From a virus, in the IMG/VR virus record IMGVR_UViG_3300043425_001673, positions 30,772 to 94,771 of that record: a stretch of 64,000 nt of DNA; one strand, written 5' to 3'. Of this stretch, positions 34,847 to 41,440 are shown in pieces (position 1 is the stretch's first letter; every line of letters begins with the position of its first letter). The notes beneath the pieces are model-generated. The model made no database searches and was not told the origin of the DNA. It worked only from the letters and a program-made list of their open reading frames with translations. The translations under genes were made by a program, and so were the position numbers.

Positions 34847-35220
34847 ACGAAAATGGCATTCGCTTCGATCAAATGGGAAAGGTTCTCTGGCATGATGAAA
34901 AGCAGGGACTGACCATCTATGCCGGAAATATTTTTGAGGGAAGAACCGTCAAGGGCAACACCAATCTCGTTGTTGCCATGAGGGTTCTGCAAGGCCAGAT
35001 GTATTACATGCACGGTGACAAAGCCAAAAAGGTTCCAGTGGAAACCTTTGTCCGTGCGGTTTTGAATGGTGATCTTATTCCCCGGAATGTAAAAGAGGTT
35101 GACGCTGAACGCCTGAGCATGTGCGCAATAGGACTTGATAGCATTGCCAATCGGCGCACAGCCGAGGAAACAATCAAATTCTATGGCGATCAGGCTGAGG
35201 AACGTTTTAACGCATCCTGA
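34837..35220 (+). CDS. Hypothetical protein
   Basis: 127 residues overlapping the previous stop. Contains IRFDQMGKVLWHDEKQGLTIY (beta) and a C-terminal helical part with RRTAEETIKFYGDQAEER. No known family. First of a run of small unknown genes. Confidence 0.5.
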   Translation: MLLNENGIRFDQMGKVLWHDEKQGLTIYAGNIFEGRTVKGNTNLVVAMRVLQGQMYYMHGDKAKKVPVETFVRAVLNGDLIPRNVKEVDAERLSMCAIGLDSIANRRTAEETIKFYGDQAEERFNAS

Positions 35221-35252
35221 CAAAATGGTCTTACGGTTACAGGGTGATTTGA

Positions 35253-35444
35253 ATGAAAACTGAAATTGCGATGAAGTTCAAGCTGCCGAAGGAATCTTAT
35301 GAATATGAGATATACAGTCAGGCAGAGGATATGCACCGGGTATTGAACGATATGCAAAAGTTCCTGTTTTCGGGCAATCAGGATTTGAATCTTGAGGACA
35401 TCCAGGGATACTGGCGGGATGTCACTTCCGGTTTGAAGCTATGA
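35253..35444 (+). CDS. Small hypothetical protein
   Basis: 63 residues with AGGGTG six bases before the ATG. Mostly charged helix (EIYSQAEDMHRVLNDMQKFL). Its end overlaps the next ATG. Function unknown. Confidence 0.5.
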   Translation: MKTEIAMKFKLPKESYEYEIYSQAEDMHRVLNDMQKFLFSGNQDLNLEDIQGYWRDVTSGLKL

Positions 35445-35653
35445 ACAAAAAGCGCATTTCAAAGCGAATACCAATCAGTGACAAGCTTGCAACGGATCAG
35501 GTTGGCATTCAAAGGCTTGAGGAACTGAAAAGCCTTTTTGAAAGGCATCGACTGACAAAAACGCAGAGATATCTGGCCACGATCAATGTGCTGAAGTCTT
35601 TGCAGCTTGATAAACGTCTTTGGCGCATCCAGGATGGAAGCCTAGTTGAATAG
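35441..35653 (+). CDS. Small basic hypothetical protein
   Basis: 70 residues, ATGA overlap. Basic N-terminus (NKKRISKRIPISDK) followed by a helix; could bind nucleic acid, but no motif proves it. Confidence 0.5.
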   Translation: MNKKRISKRIPISDKLATDQVGIQRLEELKSLFERHRLTKTQRYLATINVLKSLQLDKRLWRIQDGSLVE

Positions 35654-35661
35654 GGATTGAT

Positions 35662-36192
35662 ATGGAAATCAGACTTAAGGAAGGCGCAAGCCTTCGCTGT
35701 GAGATTACGGGAACAGAGGAAAAGGCGCTGGTGAAACTTCAAACCGATTCGGGCGAAACTCCCTGGATGGGAATTGAAGCTTTAAGAAAGGCTTATCGGA
35801 TTCTGGCTCCAATTGCACAGGAGCCACAGGAACTTGAGCCGATCGTTCAAAAAAAAAGAGAACCTGACATTCATCTTTTGACCGATCCTCCCCAGCTGCA
35901 GGTTCAGCCCGCTCCCCAGCCGCAGGCAAAAAGGCAGCTGTCGCAGTCCGATATACAGAACCTCAGTGAGTTTCAAAACCAGCTGGTTGACCTGATCAAT
36001 GATCCCCCGCCGATGAACGATCGTGGTGGTGCTGATGGACTCTCGGAAGCGCACATAAGGGGGCTGATCCGTGATCACCAGGGACGATTTCAAGACCCGA
36101 GTGCGCTTTATCCAATTCTTCAAAGGCACCTTGGCATGGCTAGGGATCGCTTCGAGAAAATAATTGAGATGAACCAGAAGAATAGAGCCTAA
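35662..36192 (+). CDS. Hypothetical protein with Pro/Gln-rich linker
   Basis: 176 residues. N-terminal beta domain (LRCEITGTEEKALVKLQ), then a Pro/Gln-rich linker (PPQLQVQPAPQPQAK, residues about 73-90) and a C-terminal helical domain. No known family. Confidence 0.5.
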   Translation: MEIRLKEGASLRCEITGTEEKALVKLQTDSGETPWMGIEALRKAYRILAPIAQEPQELEPIVQKKREPDIHLLTDPPQLQVQPAPQPQAKRQLSQSDIQNLSEFQNQLVDLINDPPPMNDRGGADGLSEAHIRGLIRDHQGRFQDPSALYPILQRHLGMARDRFEKIIEMNQKNRA

Positions 36193-36193
36193 G

Positions 36194-36433
36194 ATGGAAA
36201 CTGAAGTCACGATAATCGAAGGTCCAACGTATCAATATGTCCCATCGCTCGATGGTTCATACTATGTGAAGGTTGAACTTGTCAAAGGCGTGACAAGGGT
36301 TGATAACTATTCGGACCGGGAAATGATCTATCACAGGACTTCGTATGCTTCATCCGTTAGCGGCGAATATGAGACGCTGTGGCTGAGGCCGTTTGGATAT
36401 GAAAGTGTCTCAGGAACCGATTACAGATCTTGA
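36194..36433 (+). CDS. Small hypothetical protein
   Basis: 79 residues starting one base after the preceding stop. Beta-rich, Tyr-rich (TYQYVPSLDGSYYVKVELVKG). Function unknown. Confidence 0.45.
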   Translation: METEVTIIEGPTYQYVPSLDGSYYVKVELVKGVTRVDNYSDREMIYHRTSYASSVSGEYETLWLRPFGYESVSGTDYRS

Positions 36434-36554
36434 TGAGTTTGCAAAAGAGGAACACAGAAAGGCCATGGACGGCTGCAGTGGAATGTTCTTTTCACTTTTC
36501 TCCATGGCCATTCTTTGGATTCTCCTGGGGGTATGGCTTTGGATGCGGAATTGA
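36399..36554 (+). CDS. Small membrane protein
   Basis: 51 residues in a frame overlapping the 3' end of the previous gene. Polar N-terminal half (EPITDLDEFAKEEHRKAMDG) and a strongly hydrophobic C-terminal helix (FFSLFSMAILWILLGVWLW). A GAGG lies about ten bases before the ATG. The csrA-like gene starts inside it. Confidence 0.45.
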   Translation: MKVSQEPITDLDEFAKEEHRKAMDGCSGMFFSLFSMAILWILLGVWLWMRN

Positions 36555-36757
36555 AACGGACCAAGTGTGTTGTGGCTCGAAAGTTTGGTGAGTCGGTCTA
36601 TGTTGGTGAAAGCAAAATAACCATCCAAAAAAAGAAGAGAAGTCAAAACACTTTTCTTCTTGTCATCGAGGCTCCCCCGGACATCGTCATTCTCCGGGAG
36701 GAAATCAGTGAAAAATATAGTGGGCAAAATGAGCCAAGCGCAGTTGATCCATGTTAA
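36533..36757 (+). CDS. csrA: CsrA-family RNA-binding translational regulator
   Basis: 74 residues. From residue 12 the sequence CVVARKFGESVYVGESKI and then FLLVIEAPPDIVILREEI aligns without gaps to CsrA: RxxGE, the IG step, the AP-[KP]-[ED]-[VI] turn and the REEI motif whose Arg contacts RNA. CsrA dimers bind GGA in mRNA leaders and block or alter translation. Phage or plasmid CsrA copies are rare, so this gene could seize the host's post-transcriptional network or control phage genes. Extra N-terminal residues (ALDAELKRTK) are not present in typical CsrA. A GGGGG lies directly before the ATG; a TTG at 36515 is an alternative start. Confidence 0.75.
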   Translation: MALDAELKRTKCVVARKFGESVYVGESKITIQKKKRSQNTFLLVIEAPPDIVILREEISEKYSGQNEPSAVDPC

Positions 36758-36790
36758 TGTTATGTAAAAGACATTGACGTGGAGCGCCTC

Positions 36791-37210
36791 ATGATTGACG
36801 CTTACAAGGGTTTGCGAAGCAGCTATGACTTCGGCATGCTTCAGATACAAACGCCAAGTTTCGCTGTCACCTTCAGCAGCCGTGATCGAACAGTCGTTGT
36901 TTTTTTCAAGCTTGGATTTTTGGATATGAGGCCGGTTTTCTATTTCGATGTGAAGGACTATCTCGTTCTCAATCGAAATAACAGGCCAAAGCCTGAGATA
37001 GATGAAAATGCGTTGAAGGAAGCTGTGATAAAAAAGGCTTCGCAGCACTTTGATACGTTTTATATCAGAACTGATGAAAGAGAGGATTTTATTGTCACAA
37101 GTCCTCTTGAAACTATGGGAGTAAAAGAGGAACACAGGCTTGTTTGTCTTGCCCTTGAGCGAAAAATAATCCCGTTTGAGGAATACTTTGAATCAGAGGG
37201 CATCGGTTGA
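36791..37210 (+). CDS. Hypothetical protein
   Basis: 139 residues, ATG at 36791 with GGAG seven bases upstream; a GTG 12 bases earlier is possible. Alpha/beta (FAVTFSSRDRTVVVFFKLGFLDMRPVFYFDV). It overlaps by 18 bases with the convergent minus-strand gene. Function unknown. Confidence 0.5.
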   Translation: MIDAYKGLRSSYDFGMLQIQTPSFAVTFSSRDRTVVVFFKLGFLDMRPVFYFDVKDYLVLNRNNRPKPEIDENALKEAVIKKASQHFDTFYIRTDEREDFIVTSPLETMGVKEEHRLVCLALERKIIPFEEYFESEGIG

Positions 37211-37465
37211 TTTCCACCATTGCTGGGCATTTTTTGTGATGTCAAGAAATTCTTCCAGACTGATCCTCAAAAGTTTTTCGTCAACTATGAGCCAAAAATG
37301 TTGTGTCAGAGTTTTCACAGCGGCTATACTCATGGAACTGTCCCAGAGAAAAATAGGCTGTTTTTCGTTCCAGGTTTTGCCGATGGATTTTCCAAACAGC
37401 AAAAGATCCTCAGTTGACGTGGCATGATCCAGGTCCTGAAGGTGGATCATAAAAAAGCTTCTCAT
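37193..37465 (-). CDS. Small hypothetical protein on the minus strand
   Basis: 90 residues, with GAGG six bases before its ATG on the minus strand. The start is 12 bases from the divergent SLOG-like gene at 37478, so both may share a regulatory region. Residues 1-20 are partly hydrophobic, the rest helical (RISLEEFLDITKNAQQWWKS). It fills an otherwise empty 270-base plus-strand gap, supporting its reality. Function unknown. Confidence 0.5.
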   Translation of the reverse strand: MRSFFMIHLQDLDHATSTEDLLLFGKSIGKTWNEKQPIFLWDSSMSIAAVKTLTQHFWLIVDEKLLRISLEEFLDITKNAQQWWKSTDAL

Positions 37466-37477
37466 GGTGTGTGCCTC

Positions 37478-37831
37478 ATGAAAATTTTGTTTTTGTCTGA
37501 TAAGAGCGTAAACTATTCACAGGAAAACCTCGAAAAGATTTTCAAGACAGCCGTTCTCCCATCGCTTCACTCCATCGAGGAAATTGCAATCGTCACAGCA
37601 TCAGAGCCTGAACTTTTTGCCATTCGCTGGGCAAGAAAGCTTCGCATTCCCTATCTTGGCTTTCTTTATAATGTTCAGGCCGCTTTGGATTATGCTGATC
37701 ATGTGATTTTGATCGGTGAAAGCTGTGAAGATGTTTTGCCTGAAATTGAAAAAAGGGGTAAAACATATCTTCGATGTTTTATGAGCGAAGGGCTTTCCTC
37801 GTTTGAAGGACTTCAACCAGTGAAAGCCTGA
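37478..37831 (+). CDS. SLOG-like nucleotide-binding protein
   Basis: 117 residues from the ATG at 37478. A Rossmann-like sequence: MKILFLSDKS, then IEEIAIVTASEPELFAIRWARKLRIPYLGFLYN and YADHVILIGES. The order (strand, helix with AIRWARK, 'P' then 'ADxVI') resembles the SLOG/DUF2493 fold that binds nucleotides or related ligands. Function is not known; in other phages such proteins are thought to affect signalling nucleotides. The start has no clear SD. Confidence 0.4.
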   Translation: MKILFLSDKSVNYSQENLEKIFKTAVLPSLHSIEEIAIVTASEPELFAIRWARKLRIPYLGFLYNVQAALDYADHVILIGESCEDVLPEIEKRGKTYLRCFMSEGLSSFEGLQPVKA

Positions 37832-37835
37832 TTTT

Positions 37836-37955
37836 ATGAACCCAATACTTTTTATTGTGGCCAATGGAATTTTGATTTTTGCGATATCGTATTTGTGCGG
37901 TGCTCTTATCGCGCTATACGGTAACAAAGATGACAAAAGGCATGATGATGAATGA
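37836..37955 (+). CDS. Small membrane protein (39 aa)
   Basis: A short frame not otherwise covered, between the SLOG-like and DUF3307-like genes. One hydrophobic helix (LFIVANGILIFAISYLCGALIALY) and a charged tail (GNKDDKRHDDE). SD is weak. It overlaps the next gene by 14 bases, as do many real small genes in this genome. Confidence 0.45.
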   Translation: MNPILFIVANGILIFAISYLCGALIALYGNKDDKRHDDE

Positions 37956-38394
37956 TGTTTCACAGATTTTTTTGATTTTGCTGATGTTTGAATTCAAGAA
38001 GCTTCTTTGTGATTATCCGATTCATCCGACATTCATTTTGAAAAAGTTCCAATCAGAAAACTACAAGGCGTTTGCCTTTCATTCCTTTGTCCATTCGTTC
38101 TTCACCTTTCTCATTATCAGCATCATGACCGATGCAGACATGGGACTGTCTCTCACGCTTTCATTCTTTGAATATATCGTTCACTTCGCTCTATCGCTTT
38201 GGAAGAGTCGCAGTCAGCTTATGGCAAGGTTTCGTCCCCTTGACCTTGATGAATTTTTGGTCGCTGACAAAAAATCAAAATTCCATCACCGCATGTATTG
38301 GGGTATCTTTGCTGTCGATCGCATGATTCATCAGGGACTTTATCTTTTGATCCTTTATGTTCTTTGCAGTCGTGGCCTTGTCTATATCATGTAA
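37942..38394 (+). CDS. DUF3307-like multispanning membrane protein
   Basis: 150 residues; several ATG codons at 37942-37948 are candidates and AAAGG precedes them. Four hydrophobic helices with His near their starts (DYPIHPTFIL, FHSFVHSFFTFLII, FFEYIVHFALSLW, MYWGIFAVDRMIHQGLYLLIL). The repeated His pattern and HF/HQ motifs resemble DUF3307, a phage and bacterial membrane family of unknown role. Confidence 0.55.
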   Translation: MMMNDVSQIFLILLMFEFKKLLCDYPIHPTFILKKFQSENYKAFAFHSFVHSFFTFLIISIMTDADMGLSLTLSFFEYIVHFALSLWKSRSQLMARFRPLDLDEFLVADKKSKFHHRMYWGIFAVDRMIHQGLYLLILYVLCSRGLVYIM

Positions 38395-38404
38395 GGATGA
38401 AGCG

Positions 38405-38806
38405 ATGAGATTTGGTATTTTGGTTTTTGTGTCTTTGGTTTTTTGTTCATGCACCAATAAGGAAAAGGTTTCCTTTGAGACAGCTGAGGAAGCGAGAAAA
38501 GTCGCAAGGGAGAATTCGGGAGTGCTTGCCCGTCAATTCCGAGCCGAAATGAAGATGGATGATTATGACCTGATGCTGCGTGGTGATTCGACGATTACAG
38601 TTGATTGCCCGCAAGGTGATGGTTGGGCTTCGATTGACATGCTGAACAAAAAAACAGGTGAAACCGTTAAACTCAAGTGCTCCACGGTATCAGCAGGCAT
38701 AGGCTGCATTCTTGATTCAGACTTCAAGCAGCGTGCCCAGTATGCAAACAAGGAAGGTAACTGTGACAAGGACGTTCCTCATCCACTTCCAAAGATCATG
38801 AACTGA
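38405..38806 (+). CDS. Lipoprotein of unknown function
   Basis: 133 residues from the ATG with AAGGA upstream. Signal peptide with lipobox FCSC (Cys17), followed by a charged helix and a beta-rich domain with four further Cys (VDCPQGDGW, KLKCST, GCILDS, NCDKDV), likely disulphide-linked in the periplasm. No known family. Confidence 0.55.
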   Translation: MRFGILVFVSLVFCSCTNKEKVSFETAEEARKVARENSGVLARQFRAEMKMDDYDLMLRGDSTITVDCPQGDGWASIDMLNKKTGETVKLKCSTVSAGIGCILDSDFKQRAQYANKEGNCDKDVPHPLPKIMN

Positions 38807-39045
38807 TGATTGCTGTTACGCTATATCAGCCTGAACTTCACACGTTCAAAAGCATCAAGCCCTACTACACTCATCGAAAGGAAGTGCGGGGGTTTTATCT
38901 TCCCGCTCCTTTTGAAGCCGCTGATGAGTCCTGGTATCGTTATCTCTTAAGGGAATTTATCCATATTGATGGAGTGCGGTATCTGGCAAACTCGGTATCG
39001 CTGGTGGATAGGGACACGATTCTTGTGATGGTATCGAGCCTGTGA
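38806..39045 (+). CDS. Small hypothetical protein
   Basis: 79 residues, start overlapping the lipoprotein stop by one base. Aromatic-rich (YTHRKEVRGFYLPAPFEAADESWYRYLL). Last gene before a terminator for the opposite strand. Function unknown. Confidence 0.45.
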   Translation: MIAVTLYQPELHTFKSIKPYYTHRKEVRGFYLPAPFEAADESWYRYLLREFIHIDGVRYLANSVSLVDRDTILVMVSSL

Positions 39046-39077
39046 AAAAAGGCAGGAAATCAATGATTCCCTGCCTT
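39045..39077 (-). terminator. Terminator for the minus-strand genes
   Basis: AAGGCAGG (39049-39056) pairs with CCTGCCTT (39070-39077); read on the minus strand the stem is followed by a run of six T. It ends the transcript of the two minus-strand genes at 39115-39791. Confidence 0.75.
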
Positions 39078-39114
39078 CGTATGGATAGACGACGTTGTTG
39101 CTCCGCTTCACATC

Positions 39115-39381
39115 CTACCGTTTTTTTTCTTCGACATCCATTTTCTGAATACGCTGGAAATCCATTTCACTGACACCATAAGACTTCCAGTCACCATCAA
39201 GCCGATCATAACCATAGATATCAGGATCAGTGTTGTCATGATTGCAAACTCCCTCGCAATGGTTCGCATGACTCCGTTCCCCTGTGATCGCCTTATCCTT
39301 GGGCGAAAGGAAAAGGCGCGAGTAGGTAATGCTGAAGACAAGAATGAAAATGGAAATGAGGATGAATAGGTATTTTCTCAT
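39115..39381 (-). CDS. Small membrane-anchored protein
   Basis: 88 residues from the ATG with AAGGCGGGG just upstream; an ATG five codons earlier is less likely. One N-terminal hydrophobic helix (YLFILISIFILVFSITYS), then a polar domain with two Cys/His (HANHCEGVCNHD), possibly metal-binding. Function unknown. It is transcribed with the next gene. Confidence 0.5.
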   Translation of the reverse strand: MRKYLFILISIFILVFSITYSRLFLSPKDKAITGERSHANHCEGVCNHDNTDPDIYGYDRLDGDWKSYGVSEMDFQRIQKMDVEEKKR

Positions 39382-39434
39382 GTCCCCGCCTTTCATGATA
39401 GTCTAAAAGGAACAGAGACATAATAGCACAGTGC

Positions 39435-39791
39435 TTATTTTTTAGGTAGGGTGTCGTCAAAACATTTGTGCTGCGGACCATCGAGTTGAACATCGGAAAG
39501 ATCGTACTTGGTCATGAGCAGCCTGAGCATGATGTTGTTGCCCGGTCCCAGCTGATTCATGAGCCAGCCAATGCAATGCGCCTCATCGCCAACGGGTGAC
39601 TCATGGCAGGCCATAACCCGAATCGTAGGCTCAAGCCTATGGCGGGATACATCATTGGCTATGGTTCCCCTCAGATGCTCATGCTTTTTTTCGTCATAGC
39701 CGTTTGGAATATCGCGGGGATTGGTTGATTTCTTCCAAGGGCATTTTGCGCATTGTCTGGTTCTTTTTAGCTGTTGTTTTTCATGGCTCAT
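39435..39791 (-). CDS. DUF6283-like zinc-binding protein
   Basis: 118 residues. N-terminal CAKCPWKKSTNPRDIPNGY near residues 14-32 is characteristic of the small DUF6283 family, followed by further Cys/His (MACHESP, AHCIGW, HKCFDD), consistent with zinc binding. The role of the family is unknown. The gene diverges from the rmlC-like gene at 39830. Confidence 0.6.
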   Translation of the reverse strand: MSHEKQQLKRTRQCAKCPWKKSTNPRDIPNGYDEKKHEHLRGTIANDVSRHRLEPTIRVMACHESPVGDEAHCIGWLMNQLGPGNNIMLRLLMTKYDLSDVQLDGPQHKCFDDTLPKK

Positions 39792-39829
39792 TCCGGCAAT
39801 CCTTATTTCTGATTCAGCGGAGTCATATC

Positions 39830-40363
39830 ATGAAAAAAACAGCATTGAAAATTGAAGATGCCTTTTTCTTTGATCGTATCAGGCCAGAGGACAGGCGCGG
39901 TTTCTTTACAACGGTTTACCAAAGTGACTGGCATGAACTCGGTCCCGAGGTTCAGTTTAACGTGAGCCAAAGCCGCAAGGGTGTCTTTCGCGGACTTCAT
40001 TATAGCCAGGGCACTCAGCCGGAAGCCAAGTTTGTATCGGTCCTGAAGGGTGAGATACTGGACTTCATCTTTGATGTAAGGCCAGGGAGCAAAACCTATG
40101 GCATCATCCAGGCTGTGAAAATTTCATCCTATCCCCCGCGCACGATTTATATCCCGCCTGGGTGTGCGCATGGCTTTGTGGCTCTCGATGATTCGCTTGT
40201 TGCTTATGCAGCAACGAAGCTTTGGAATCCCGAGGATGAGCGTGGATACAATTGGCAAAGCGATGCGACTGGTTTTTTTATCAAGACCAACATGGAATAT
40301 GAATACATAGATCCATCAAAGATCATCATCAGTGACAAGGATCAAGTTCTGCCATTTTTTTGA
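39830..40363 (+). CDS. rmlC: dTDP-4-dehydrorhamnose 3,5-epimerase
   Basis: 177 residues from the ATG with GGAG seven bases upstream. Cupin fold with DRRGFFTTVY, FNVSQSRKGVFRGLHYS, then DVRPGS, PRTIYIPPGCAHGFVAL; the GLH and CAHGF His and the Tyr/Asp residues match RmlC. It would supply dTDP-rhamnose precursors for glycosylation, in agreement with the three glycosyltransferase genes of the window. No other rhamnose genes are present, so it may complement host enzymes. Confidence 0.85.
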   Translation: MKKTALKIEDAFFFDRIRPEDRRGFFTTVYQSDWHELGPEVQFNVSQSRKGVFRGLHYSQGTQPEAKFVSVLKGEILDFIFDVRPGSKTYGIIQAVKISSYPPRTIYIPPGCAHGFVALDDSLVAYAATKLWNPEDERGYNWQSDATGFFIKTNMEYEYIDPSKIIISDKDQVLPFF

Positions 40364-40375
40364 GGTTTTAGACTT

Positions 40376-41107
40376 ATGGAAACATTGCCTTCGGATCAGG
40401 TGTCTTATGTAGCCTTTGTGGACTTTGAAACAACCGGACTTGATACCCAAAAGGATTTTGCTGTTGAGTTTGCGGCTGTCGTTTATGAACCTTTAACTCG
40501 CAGGTATATCAAAAGTTTTGAAGAGATAGTAGGAACCACGATTGATGCTTGGCATCTTAAAACTCTTTCCGAAATCAGCCGCATTGAGGCAAGAGATCTT
40601 TCACTTTTTTATAACCCTTCGCTTGAGCAGTTCCGCTATTTTTATCATCTCTGCAGGGAGCGCTTCATCACAACCATCGTTGCTCATAACGCTGAGTTTG
40701 ATCGTTCGTTCTTTGATCGACTCTGTCAGTCGCATAATCTTCCGCTTCTTGAGGTGCGGTGGATGTGCAGCTTCAAGGATTTCAGTTATAGGGATGGTAT
40801 CAAAGCCAAATCTCTTAGTTATCTCTGTGCCGATCATGGGGTATTGAACCCGATTCCTCACCGTGGATTGGCCGACTGTTTTGGGCTTTTTTTCATCGCA
40901 AGACAGTATGACTGGAATGAACTGACAATAAATGCCAACTATCCATCCATCCAGCTTCAGGCCATGGTTTCTTATCATGATCGGCAAAAGGCAAAGGACG
41001 CCGGGTTCAGATGGGACGGATCGCGGTGGATCATGGACGCAAAAGAGACGCCTGATTTTCAGAAGGTCATTGAGACATTTCCCTTCCGGGTTGAGAAGGT
41101 GAAGTAA
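40376..41107 (+). CDS. DnaQ-like 3'-5' exonuclease with extra C-terminal domain
   Basis: 243 residues. Exo I FVDFETTGLDTQ near residues 14-25, Exo II VAHNAEFDRSFF near residues 101-112, and Exo III HRGLADCFGL near residue 163 make a complete DEDDh site. Residues about 195-235 (AMVSYHDRQKAKDAGFRWDGSRWIM) resemble DUF5710, a small domain in plasmid and phage proteins. The first exonuclease at 15292 lacks this tail. Proofreading or end-processing role inferred. Confidence 0.8.
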   Translation: METLPSDQVSYVAFVDFETTGLDTQKDFAVEFAAVVYEPLTRRYIKSFEEIVGTTIDAWHLKTLSEISRIEARDLSLFYNPSLEQFRYFYHLCRERFITTIVAHNAEFDRSFFDRLCQSHNLPLLEVRWMCSFKDFSYRDGIKAKSLSYLCADHGVLNPIPHRGLADCFGLFFIARQYDWNELTINANYPSIQLQAMVSYHDRQKAKDAGFRWDGSRWIMDAKETPDFQKVIETFPFRVEKVK

Positions 41108-41136
41108 TCGACAAGCTTTCCTCAAATGGCTATAAT
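41108..41136 (+). promoter_or_regulatory. Sigma-70-like promoter
   Basis: TCGACA (41108-41113) and TATAAT (41131-41136) with an exact 17-base spacer, directly after the stop of the exonuclease gene and 30 bases before the next ATG. Confidence 0.7.
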
Positions 41137-41165
41137 TTGAGATACAGTGCGGACCAGAGGAATTG

Positions 41166-41405
41166 ATGCTGCTCAGTGAACTCATAAATTCTTTGATGCA
41201 AATGAGAGCCCAGCTGCCAGCGGACTCCGACAATCCAAGAATCATGATCCTTCGTGACGGCGAACTGCGACCTGACATAGGTTTTGGTGTGATCAGTGTT
41301 GAGGAATTCGGGGAAAATTTCCTGATGTTTTGCAGCCAGGATGACATCGAGGAAGGTCCAGATTTTCCCGGTCCGCATTTAAGGCTTATTAAAGATTCCG
41401 ACTGA
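41166..41405 (+). CDS. Small hypothetical protein
   Basis: 79 residues from the ATG with AGAGGA five bases upstream, under the promoter at 41108. Acidic; contains DNPRIMILRDGELRPDIGF and a C-terminal EGPDFPGPHLRL. Its stop codon is part of palindrome copy 5. Function unknown. Confidence 0.5.
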   Translation: MLLSELINSLMQMRAQLPADSDNPRIMILRDGELRPDIGFGVISVEEFGENFLMFCSQDDIEEGPDFPGPHLRLIKDSD

Positions 41406-41416
41406 ACTTGAATTCA
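41403..41416. promoter_or_regulatory. TGAAYTYRARTTCA palindrome, copy 5
   Basis: TGAACTTGAATTCA; its first three bases are the stop of the 41166 gene. The start of the large fibre gene follows 24 bases later. Confidence 0.7.
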
Positions 41417-41440
41417 GTTGACTTATAAAGGCAAGGAAAA

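Noticed and set aside
36410-37135. 241-codon minus-strand open frame
   Set aside because: It lies opposite the csrA-like and neighbouring plus-strand genes with good start sites; no recognisable domain in the antisense reading.
37988-37998. TTGAATTCAAG, a further palindrome resembling the box
   Set aside because: Only a central part matches; it lies within coding sequence and lacks the TGAA/TTCA outer arms.
40601-41347. 248-codon minus-strand open frame
   Set aside because: It is antisense to the DnaQ-like gene, whose motifs are clear, and runs over a sigma-70-like promoter.
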